Shown: in pieces, positions 18,352 through 25,970 of the stretch
Layout: each line of letters starts with the position of its first letter
How positions within the stretch are numbered: position 1 is the stretch's first letter
DNA from: Granulicella sp. WH15
GTDB taxonomy: Bacteria; Acidobacteriota; Terriglobia; Terriglobales; Acidobacteriaceae
Assembly (NCBI RefSeq): GCF_009914315.1
Contig: NZ_CP042596.1
Coordinates: 2,170,001-2,234,000, forward strand
DNA length: 64,000 bases
Direction of reading: 5' to 3'
Notes under the pieces: generated by a model
The model's input: only the letters and a program-made list of their open reading frames with translations
Told to the model about the DNA's origin: nothing
Databases searched by the model: none
Program-made: the position numbers and the translations under genes

Positions 18352-18651
18352 TCAGAGACTCTCCTTGAGTTCTTCAAACGACCTTTGGCAGATCCGTAGT
18401 TGACCGGCCGGGGAGACCTGCAGGTGCAGGCCGGATTGCCGGAGTGTGTGGTGGATGCGGTCCACGCTGGGAGGAACATCCCCGTCCGCCCGGACAGCGA
18501 TGGTGATCCAGGGGCTACCGCAAGTGGGACAAACTATCGGCGTGTTCGCAGCATCCAGTTCGCCGTCCAGAACGTGGAGCGTTGAACCCGCAACCGTGAT
18601 GGTTACTTTGCGATGCTGGAACTCGATTGAGATCCGCTTCGTTCTTTTCAT
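18352..18651 (-). CDS. small CxxC-containing protein of unknown function
   Basis: 99 residues from ATG 18651 (MKRTKRISIEFQHRKVTITV). Longer in-frame starts exist but their extra residues look non-coding and overlap the divergent regulator promoter. A CPTC pair near residue 45 in 'PIVCPTCGSPWITI' and a later 'RICQRS' could bind a metal, although a full four-Cys knuckle is not visible. No signal peptide. I recognise no family. It is transcribed toward the giant NHL protein gene (107 bases apart) and away from the wHTH-TPR regulator. Confidence 0.6.
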   Translation of the reverse strand: MKRTKRISIEFQHRKVTITVAGSTLHVLDGELDAANTPIVCPTCGSPWITIAVRADGDVPPSVDRIHHTLRQSGLHLQVSPAGQLRICQRSFEELKESL

Positions 18652-18847
18652 GGCGTCCCTGGTCAAGCGAGATGGACTGGCAATGTCGCTTCCGAGCTTG
18701 AGAGTCGGCATTGCTATACTTGGCTCGTCTGGATTCCGTAGAGATCTCCGAGTCCGCTCCCCTCGGCACAACCTGTTCTCCCACGGCTGCCGGGATGGCG
18801 TCCTCAAGTCCGGATCAACTGCCTCTCAATTGAATCTCAATCGGCCC

Positions 18848-21220
18848 ATGTCCTTTATTGCGAATGGTTTAGTCAAGTTTGAAGAATATGAGATCGATCG
18901 CTCCCGATGGCAGTTGAGTTGGGGTGACAAACCTCTGCCGCTCAACCGGAAGACCTTCGACCTGCTTCTTTACCTGGTGGACCATGCCGACCGGGTGGTT
19001 GGGAAAGATGAACTTCTACGCAGGCTTTGGCCGGAATCGTTCGTAGAAGAGAGCAACTTGACCCAGCACATCTTCCTGCTCCGTAAGGCGCTCTCGCGGC
19101 ACGAATCCGGAACGAAGATTATCGAGACCATTCCTGGGCGTGGCTATCGCTTTGCAGCCGTCATCAAGGAGCAGCAGCCGGCTACGGATCGAATGGTCAT
19201 CAGCGCCAGCGAATCCATCACCCGGATCACCCTTGAAGAAGAAGTGGACACATCGGAACCGGCTTCCCATGAACTCGAAGTCACCCAGCCGCTGCTGTCC
19301 ACTCCCTCTGGAAAGCGTCGTATCCATTGGATAGTCGGTGGATTGATCGTCGGCGTGGCGCTTTGCGTCGCAGGCTGGTTCGGCTGGCAGCGCTGGCTCG
19401 ACCGCTCGGGCGGTGCGCCGGTGCAGGTGGTACTAACGCCGATAGAAGGCACGACCGGCGACGCCATCCTCGACAAATCGCTGACTCAGGCTCTCCGTAT
19501 GGATCTGGCGCAGAGTCCCTATATCACGGTCGTGCCCGCCTCCAGTGTTCTGGCCACGCTTACCCAGATGATGCACAAGCCGGACGACACAATAACCCCG
19601 GCGATGGCGCGCGAAGTCTGCGAGCGCACGAACAGCCAAGCCGTTTTATCCGGAAGTCTTGCCAGGATCGGTCAGCACTATCTAGTCACTGAAGAGGCCA
19701 GCAACTGCGTAGACGGCTCAGTGATTGGGCAGAGCAAGTATGAAGTGGAGACGGCGGAAGAATTGCCTCGCGCTATCGATAAGCTGGCCGCAACCCTGCG
19801 CCGCAACCTCGGAGAGTCGCGGCGCAGCATCGCCCGCTTCAACATGCCGCTCTTTGCCCAGAACACTTCTTCACTGGATGCGCTTAAAGCCTGGACGCAG
19901 GGGGTGGAAGCGGACCGCAGGGGAGATACAGTTCGAGCGATCGCCTTCTACAAACTGGCTGTCGCTGCCGATCCCAACTTTGCCTGGGCCTATTACAGTC
20001 TTGCCACCACCTCTTCCAATGCTGGCGATTATGCCGCAAGCCGCGAGGCAAGCGCCAAAGCCTATAGCCTGCGCGACACCGCGGGCAAGCCGCAGGCCTT
20101 TGCCATTAACGCGCTTTACAATGTGCTGGTCACACAGGACCTGTATGAGAGTTTGCGGAACTACCAGACCTGGGCGGGTCTCTACCCCAATTCATCATTG
20201 GCCTGGAACGGGCTGGCCTATGTGCAGGCGAATCTTGGCCGGTACACCGATGCAGCCGTCAGCGACGGACGGTCAGTGGCGCTTGCACCGCAAAACCAGA
20301 ATTACCTGAACACACTGGCTCTTAGCCTGATCCAGTCTGGCGAATCTGATGAGGCGAGGAAGACGCTGGACCAGGCAGTAGCGATGAAGATCGACGACAA
20401 CTACATTCGGGTGCGGTATCTCGAACTGGCCTATCTGCTGCATGACGAATCGTTGCTGCGCGCACAGAGGCAGTGGTCAGACGCGCACCCGAGGAGTGCG
20501 ATTGTATTGGTGACGGAAGTAGAAATTGCGATCGCCGAAGGGCGATTTGCGGACGCCCGAAGACTTCTCGCGAGAAGCAACCAGCTCTATCGCGAGCAGG
20601 GGGTTGAGGGAGCGGCGGATCAGTACACCAAGGCTACGGCCGTCGAGATGATGGAGGCGGGAGATGGAAGCGAGGCTAAGAGTCTATTCTCGAGAACTCC
20701 CGCGGACCTCGAAGAAGGTGAAGAAGTTTTAGGGCTTGCATATTCGGGAAACATCTCCGCAGCTCAGTCTGCCATCCGCGCGATGCAAACGAAATACCCT
20801 AAAGGAACGCTGTGGCATCTCTACTGGGGACCGCTGACGCAGGCGGTGATTGCACTGCGAGAAAACAAGGCCAAAGAGGCGGCGGCCGTGCTCGAGACAG
20901 CACGGCCGGTGGAAAACCGTGAGCTCGTGGTTCCCTGGTTGCGAGGCAACGCCTATCTCGCATCCGGCCAACCCACCCTTGCCGAGGCGGACTATCGCAA
21001 CGTAGTCACGCATCCTGAGAGGGATCCTACTTCACCAAGCATTTCGCTCTCCTGGCTAGGGCTTGGCCGGGCCTTCGCCGCCCAAGGCAAGCGGTCTGCC
21101 GCCATCGATGCCTACCAACACTTTTTTACCCTATGGGCTCACGCCGATCCCGATGCAATGTACCTCAGGCAAGCCAAACAAGAGTTCGCTACCTTGCAAA
21201 CAATTGCGTTGGCCAAATAG
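18848..21220 (+). CDS. wHTH (OmpR/CadC-type) transmembrane regulator with TPR sensor region
   Basis: 790 residues. The start at 18848 (MSFIANGLVKFEEYEIDRSR) is chosen because the winged-helix domain begins there; the open frame reaches back to 18446 but that part is antisense to the small CxxC gene. Residues ~5-105 are a Trans_reg_C winged helix ending 'IETIPGRGYRFAAVI'. A single membrane span lies at ~160-182 (HWIVGGLIVGVALCVAGWFG). The outer part starts with a TolB/FlgO-like domain ('GTTGDAILDKSLTQALRMDL', 'AQSPYITVVPASSVL') and continues as TPR repeats to the end. ToxR/CadC-like proteins of this form bind DNA from the membrane in response to periplasmic signals. The outer region matches that of the pseudokinase at 25971. 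Confidence 0.88.
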   Translation: MSFIANGLVKFEEYEIDRSRWQLSWGDKPLPLNRKTFDLLLYLVDHADRVVGKDELLRRLWPESFVEESNLTQHIFLLRKALSRHESGTKIIETIPGRGYRFAAVIKEQQPATDRMVISASESITRITLEEEVDTSEPASHELEVTQPLLSTPSGKRRIHWIVGGLIVGVALCVAGWFGWQRWLDRSGGAPVQVVLTPIEGTTGDAILDKSLTQALRMDLAQSPYITVVPASSVLATLTQMMHKPDDTITPAMAREVCERTNSQAVLSGSLARIGQHYLVTEEASNCVDGSVIGQSKYEVETAEELPRAIDKLAATLRRNLGESRRSIARFNMPLFAQNTSSLDALKAWTQGVEADRRGDTVRAIAFYKLAVAADPNFAWAYYSLATTSSNAGDYAASREASAKAYSLRDTAGKPQAFAINALYNVLVTQDLYESLRNYQTWAGLYPNSSLAWNGLAYVQANLGRYTDAAVSDGRSVALAPQNQNYLNTLALSLIQSGESDEARKTLDQAVAMKIDDNYIRVRYLELAYLLHDESLLRAQRQWSDAHPRSAIVLVTEVEIAIAEGRFADARRLLARSNQLYREQGVEGAADQYTKATAVEMMEAGDGSEAKSLFSRTPADLEEGEEVLGLAYSGNISAAQSAIRAMQTKYPKGTLWHLYWGPLTQAVIALRENKAKEAAAVLETARPVENRELVVPWLRGNAYLASGQPTLAEADYRNVVTHPERDPTSPSISLSWLGLGRAFAAQGKRSAAIDAYQHFFTLWAHADPDAMYLRQAKQEFATLQTIALAK

Positions 21221-21462
21221 GTGGGTCAAAGGGGAAAAGCTTGATCCATTCCATATCTAAAAAGCGAACGGTCCCCTAGACCTTATAACGTTCGTCTGGT
21301 GAGCGCGGCGAGTGCAACGGTGCTGGCGACGAATCCGGGCGTGGCTGCATCGAACGCACTGACAGCTACGATCAACTAAAGTCTTAGGCGGTGGGTTGCA
21401 TGAGTCGTCCTTCGCAGCCCTCTTCCTCAGAACCGAGGCATTAGTTTTTTTAAGTTTAAAGA

Positions 21463-22965
21463 GTGGAGGTGAGGTTGCGTCATAGGCTCTATCCGGCGAT
21501 CCTGATCGCGGTCTTTGTCTTGAGCCGAGGAGTTGCTCTTGCGGCCGGTCTGCGCTACTCGACCATCGAGCTGGTCTGGTTCTGGCAGGTGCTGGATCTG
21601 GACGTCCTGCATCACCATCTTGCGCGCGGGCTCCTGAACCTGCATGGCCAGCCGCCGCTCTATAACGGACTTATCGGACTGGCGCTGAAGCTGGCCGGGG
21701 ACTCCTTCGGCTGGGTGCTACTGGGCCTGCAATTGTTGCTTGGGCTGGCGGCGACGCTCTCGATCTACCTCTGTCTGGTGCGTCTTCGGCTGTGGCCGAG
21801 CATCAGCTTCTGGGTTGCGCTTTTTCTCCTTCTCAATCCCTCGGCGATCCTGTTCGAGTTCGATGCACTGTACACGCAACTGGTCTATGCGGGGCTGTGC
21901 GTGATGGCCCTTGCGATCACCGGTTACGTGCAGACGCGGGCCTCCGCGTGGCTTTGGACGACGTTGGGGCTGGGCCTTGGCCTGACGCTGGTACGAGCTA
22001 CTTATCAATGGATGTGGCTGGCAGCGCTCTGTGTGCTGCTGTGGTGGCTTCTGCCGGAGGCCCGTCGGCGCACGACGCCGATTTGTCTGACGGTTCTGGC
22101 GCTCTCGCTGCTCTGGCCGTTCAAGAACCTGGTGCGCTTCCATCACTTTACCTCCAGCACCTGGGCTCCTTATAGCGTGGCCAAGCACTGGAGCGCGAGC
22201 GATCCGGCCGTCGCGGCGTGGGCTGCCACCGGAAAACTGCCGACCTTTACCTACTCTGAATCTGAGGGGGCGGAAAAGGAGAACGAGTGGCTCAGGGAGC
22301 GCTGGCGCGCACCGAAACGGGGCGCTCCTGAGCTGGACGAGCTGACTAAATCCGTCGGCGGCGCGGCCAACTGGAACTCGCTCGCGCTGCTGCGGATGCA
22401 CGACGCACAGGCGAAGGACGTCAGTTTTTTGCTGCGGCATCATCCCCTGCCCGTGCTGGTTGAAGCTGTCAAGGGCGTGCGACTGTACTTTGAGCCGACC
22501 TCCCGCTACTTTCTCATCTCTCAGGACGAGGCCGCGAGTGAGTACCGCAAACTCGCGTCGATCACCCACTCAATCGACCGGACGTGCTGCAACCTCTTCG
22601 GCCTCCCGCCTGACTTTCGCAGCGACTACCGTCCTCCCAATCAAGCTGCTTTGAAGGACCACTCCACACCGTTGCAGCTATTTCAGCGGTTGTGCGTGGG
22701 AGCAATCGCGATCTTTGCCCTGATGCTGGCGGCGTTGGCATCCACAACGAAGCAGTCTTTCTGGCGTAACGATCCCGACCGCAGAGTAGTGACGATCCTG
22801 CTGGGTTGGAGCGTTGTGTGGGTCTTCGTGGTGACCAGCCTGGTGGAGACAGGCGAGAATATGCGCTTCCGCTTCGAGACGCAGGCTCTGGCAATGGTGA
22901 TGGTGGCAGTCTTCACGCAGCAGCTCTGGGATAGCCGCCGCAGACGGCTTATCGACCCACACTAA
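21463..22965 (+). CDS. polytopic membrane protein, glycosyltransferase family 39-like
   Basis: 500 residues from GTG 21463; TTG 21475 is an alternative start with GGAGG just ahead. About ten hydrophobic spans are visible, starting LYPAILIAVFVLSRGVALAA and ending ILLGWSVVWVFVVTSLVETG. The first loop contains 'LLNLHGQPPLYNGLIGLALK', in the position of the catalytic first extracytoplasmic loop of ArnT/PMT-type GT-C enzymes, and 'NPSAILFEFDALYTQLVYA' also suits that fold. GT-C enzymes use polyprenyl-phosphate sugars as donors. No sugar pathway genes are adjacent, so substrate and even activity are inference; it could be an uncharacterised membrane protein of the same fold. Confidence 0.65.
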   Translation: MEVRLRHRLYPAILIAVFVLSRGVALAAGLRYSTIELVWFWQVLDLDVLHHHLARGLLNLHGQPPLYNGLIGLALKLAGDSFGWVLLGLQLLLGLAATLSIYLCLVRLRLWPSISFWVALFLLLNPSAILFEFDALYTQLVYAGLCVMALAITGYVQTRASAWLWTTLGLGLGLTLVRATYQWMWLAALCVLLWWLLPEARRRTTPICLTVLALSLLWPFKNLVRFHHFTSSTWAPYSVAKHWSASDPAVAAWAATGKLPTFTYSESEGAEKENEWLRERWRAPKRGAPELDELTKSVGGAANWNSLALLRMHDAQAKDVSFLLRHHPLPVLVEAVKGVRLYFEPTSRYFLISQDEAASEYRKLASITHSIDRTCCNLFGLPPDFRSDYRPPNQAALKDHSTPLQLFQRLCVGAIAIFALMLAALASTTKQSFWRNDPDRRVVTILLGWSVVWVFVVTSLVETGENMRFRFETQALAMVMVAVFTQQLWDSRRRRLIDPH

Positions 22966-23023
22966 CTTTTATCTTCCAGACGTCGCTGGTTTTTCTGTAC
23001 ATCTTTCCGCGATACTAAAAACT

Positions 23024-24403
23024 ATGGACGATAGTAGTCTCCGCCCTGCGCTCACTCGCCGGAGTTTCACCCGCCTCTCCGCGCTGGCGGCGGGCTCTTC
23101 CCTGCTTGGCCGAGCTTCTGCCGCGCAGCCTGTTCCACTCGCCGAGCCCGATATCCGCCTCGAGATCGCTCCGTACACCCTGGAGGCGTCGCCCAAACAC
23201 CGCTTCCGCACCGTGGCCTACAACGGGCAGGTCCCCGGCCCCTTGCTGCGCATGCGGCAGGGCCGCCAGCAGACGGTCGAGGTGCGCAACCTGACCGCCG
23301 ATCCCGAGGTGGTCCATTGGCATGGGCTCTTTCTTCCCTCTTCGGTCGATGGAGCGATGGAGGAAGGCACGCCGATGATCGCTCCGGGCGCGACGGCTCG
23401 CTACAGCTTTACCCCCGATCCGCAGGGATTTCGCTGGTTCCACACCCACACCTTCGCGGGCAAGGACATGAGCAAGGCGCAGTACGGAGGCCAGCACGGC
23501 TTCCTGATGATTGATGCTCCAGATCGACCCGGTGCATACGACCAAGAGGTCTTTCTGGCTCTGCACGACTGGGGCGGGCGTCTCGCAGGCGGCGACGACG
23601 GCTCCATGAACCCTACCTACGAGGTCTCGACCATCAACGGCAAGATGCTTGGAGCCGGAGAGCCGGTGCGGGTCAGGCAGGGGGAGCGGGTTCTGATGCA
23701 TCTGCTCAACTCCAGTCCAACCGAGGTCCACTGGGTTGCGCTCGCCGGGCACAGCTTCCGCGTGATCGCGCTCGACGGCAATGCGGTGCCCAGCCCGCGT
23801 ACTGTGCCGATGCTGCGCCTCTCGCCTGCCGAGAGGGTCTCGGCCATCGTCGAGATGAACGCGCCCGGCGTATGGGTTTTGGGTGAGGTGCGGAAGCATA
23901 TTTACGATGCGGGGATGGGGATCGTGGTCGAGTACTCCGGAGCCAAGGGCCAGCCCTCTTGGAACCAGCCGGAGAAGCTCGAGTGGGACTATACGCAGTT
24001 TGCCAGTGTTGACAGTGCGGGTGCGGCCGATGCCATCCGGATCGAGCTGACCTTCGACTCCAAGTTTAAGGGCCACGGCAGCCAGGAGCTCTGGCAGATT
24101 AATGGGAAGTCATACCCGCATACGGATGAGCCGGTCTTGCAGGCCGGGCGGCGCTACCGGTTGGTGCTGAAGAACCTCAGCATCGACGATCATCCAATCC
24201 ATCTGCACCGGCACACGTTCGAGGTGCGCCGGGTGGATGGCAGTGCCGAGCTTGCGGGGCTCAGGAAGGACGTTGTCCTCGTCCGTTCGAAGACCACGGC
24301 AGAGGTAGAGTTTCTGGCCGATCATCCCGGCAGGACTCTGCTGCACTGTCACCAGCAGGACCACATGGATCGGGGCTTTATGATGGTGTTTCGCTATGCG
24401 TAA
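23024..24403 (+). CDS. multicopper oxidase, Tat-exported
   Basis: 459 residues. The N-terminus has a twin-arginine signal (TRRSFTRLSALAAGSSLLGRASA). Three cupredoxin-type domains hold all copper motifs: HWHG (~95), HTH (~145), HPIHLH (~390) and HCHQQDHMDRGFM (~445), with the type 1 Cys in HCH. The ligand set is complete, so it should be active and oxidise metal ions or phenolics with reduction of oxygen to water in the periplasm. It overlaps the next gene by 8 bases, which suggests that it works with the outer-membrane protein encoded there. CopA- or laccase-like substrate choice cannot be decided. Confidence 0.93.
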   Translation: MDDSSLRPALTRRSFTRLSALAAGSSLLGRASAAQPVPLAEPDIRLEIAPYTLEASPKHRFRTVAYNGQVPGPLLRMRQGRQQTVEVRNLTADPEVVHWHGLFLPSSVDGAMEEGTPMIAPGATARYSFTPDPQGFRWFHTHTFAGKDMSKAQYGGQHGFLMIDAPDRPGAYDQEVFLALHDWGGRLAGGDDGSMNPTYEVSTINGKMLGAGEPVRVRQGERVLMHLLNSSPTEVHWVALAGHSFRVIALDGNAVPSPRTVPMLRLSPAERVSAIVEMNAPGVWVLGEVRKHIYDAGMGIVVEYSGAKGQPSWNQPEKLEWDYTQFASVDSAGAADAIRIELTFDSKFKGHGSQELWQINGKSYPHTDEPVLQAGRRYRLVLKNLSIDDHPIHLHRHTFEVRRVDGSAELAGLRKDVVLVRSKTTAEVEFLADHPGRTLLHCHQQDHMDRGFMMVFRYA

Positions 24404-25202
24404 GCTGCGCCGCTTTGTTTTATTCAGTTTTCTCCTGTTCGCCTGCCTGCTGACCACGGCGCAGGGACAGGGCAACTACGAGATCCAGGTCTACGGCTCC
24501 GACACGCTGGCACCCAAAAACCTGATGGTCGAGCTTCACTCGAACTACACCATCTCCGGCCAGACCAAGACTATCGACGGCGTGTATCCCACGAATCATC
24601 AGGAACATGAGACGCTTGAGCTAACCCAAGGCATTAACAACTGGTCCGAGGTAGGCTTCTACGTCTTCACCAGCGAGCAGGACGGCCACGGCGTGCAGTG
24701 GGTCGGAGACCATATCCGCCCGCGCGTGCGTGCTCCCGATAGCTGGCATCTGCCGGTCGGGCTCAGCCTCTCGACCGAGATCGGGTATCAGCGCGCGGTC
24801 TACTCGCCAGATACGTGGACGTGGGAGCTGCGGCCCATCATCGACAAGGCCATCGGACGCTGGTACTTAGCCCTGAACCCGGCTCTCGAGCGCACCTGGC
24901 ACGGGCCGGATGTGAGTCAGGGAATCGGCTTCTCGCCGGGCGCGAAGATAGGGTACGACTTCACCAAGAAGATCAGCGGCGGCGTCGAGTACTACGCGGA
25001 CTATGGCCGCATTGGCAGGTGGGACAGCCTGCACGAGCAGCAGCAGCAAATCTTCGCCGTCACTGATCTGAACGTCTCGCCCAATTGGGAGATCAACTTC
25101 GGCATCGGCGTCGGACCCACGGCCGCGACCGATCACCTTATCGTCAAGGCCATCATCGGCCGACGATTCGACTGGGGAAAAAAGAAGTCGGAGGTGCAGT
25201 AA
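24396..25202 (+). CDS. outer-membrane beta-barrel-like protein of unknown function
   Basis: 268 residues, overlapping the multicopper oxidase gene by 8 bases. The signal peptide is RFVLFSFLLFACLLTTAQG. The mature part has alternating amphipathic strands with aromatic ends (NYEIQVYGSDTL, VGLSLSTEIGYQRAVY, KIGYDFTKKISGGVEYYADY, NWEINFGIGVGPT), which suggests a 10-14 strand barrel, and closes with 'HLIVKAIIGRRFDWGKK'. Related proteins are annotated as outer-membrane transporters or copper-resistance-like barrels. Coupling with the oxidase suggests a role in metal or phenolic handling, but that is inference. Confidence 0.72.
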   Translation: MRKLRRFVLFSFLLFACLLTTAQGQGNYEIQVYGSDTLAPKNLMVELHSNYTISGQTKTIDGVYPTNHQEHETLELTQGINNWSEVGFYVFTSEQDGHGVQWVGDHIRPRVRAPDSWHLPVGLSLSTEIGYQRAVYSPDTWTWELRPIIDKAIGRWYLALNPALERTWHGPDVSQGIGFSPGAKIGYDFTKKISGGVEYYADYGRIGRWDSLHEQQQQIFAVTDLNVSPNWEINFGIGVGPTAATDHLIVKAIIGRRFDWGKKKSEVQ

Positions 25203-25290
25203 ATTCCCAGGCAATCTTCTTCGCTACCCAACGAACGGCGAGTCCGACGATAATAAGAACAGCACGCAAAAGACGTGCCCCAGGAGTCGG

Positions 25291-25935
25291 ATGAACCGGA
25301 ATCGATCTTTAGCAACACTCGCGGTTGCAGCCCTTGTTCTCGCCTGCGGCTCGCGTGCCCAGGCCCAGGCTGTAGCAACCGCTAAGCAGGCGTTTCAACT
25401 CTCGGCTTTTGGAGGCCTCAGCGGCGTCGCCACCGGGCTCTACGGAGGCGGAAACCTCAGCGTCACCGCTGGAGCGAACCTGGCCTTCCCGGGCTACTTC
25501 GGGTTTCGCCCGTCGGTCACCCTACGCGGCACCTATCCTGTCGCTAGTGGAAACGTGATTGGAGAGCGAAATGTTCTGGGGGGATTGCAGGTGGAGAGGC
25601 GCTACGGGCGCTTTCACCCCTACGGCGATATCCTCTTTGGCCGTGGGCAGATCAACTACGCTCCGGGCTATCAGCTGACCTACTACACCTTTGATTCTCA
25701 AGGGAACGATATTCTCTATACCTATACCGCTTCCTCTTCCAACGTCATCTCTCCCGGCGGCGGCGTCGACATCGACCTCACCGATCACTTCGCCGTGAAG
25801 GCCGATGTGCAGTACCAGCACTACAACACCCCGGTTACACCGATCACGCCTTCGGGCCACCTATGGGCAACCTCCACAACTCTGGGTGTCGTCTACCGGT
25901 TCGACTTCAACCATCACAGGCACTCCAGGCGCTAA
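25291..25935 (+). CDS. small outer-membrane beta-barrel protein
   Basis: 214 residues with signal peptide (LATLAVAALVLACGSRAQAQA). The mature protein begins 'AFQLSAFGGLSGVATGLYGG' and repeats short amphipathic strands (FGFRPSVTLRGTYPV, ERRYGRFHPYGDILFGRGQI, GGGVDIDLTDHFAVKADVQY), ending 'TTLGVVYRFDFNHHRHSRR'. This is the form of an eight-stranded OmpW/OmpA-like barrel, although the last residues are basic rather than a terminal aromatic. It starts 88 bases after the previous barrel gene and may share its transcript. Function unknown. Confidence 0.75.
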   Translation: MNRNRSLATLAVAALVLACGSRAQAQAVATAKQAFQLSAFGGLSGVATGLYGGGNLSVTAGANLAFPGYFGFRPSVTLRGTYPVASGNVIGERNVLGGLQVERRYGRFHPYGDILFGRGQINYAPGYQLTYYTFDSQGNDILYTYTASSSNVISPGGGVDIDLTDHFAVKADVQYQHYNTPVTPITPSGHLWATSTTLGVVYRFDFNHHRHSRR

Positions 25936-25970
25936 GTACTCCGTACGGCAAGGATCTCAAGACTCCCCTG

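Noticed and set aside
18446..18847. N-terminal extension of the wHTH regulator
   Set aside because: The winged-helix domain begins at 18848, the extra residues match no domain and overlap the small CxxC gene on the other strand.
21272..21379. Frame reading 'LVSAASATVLATNPGVAASN' to a stop, between the regulator and the membrane protein
   Set aside because: It looks like the tail of a secreted Ala/Thr-rich protein and might be a relic, but it is too short and has no domain to name.
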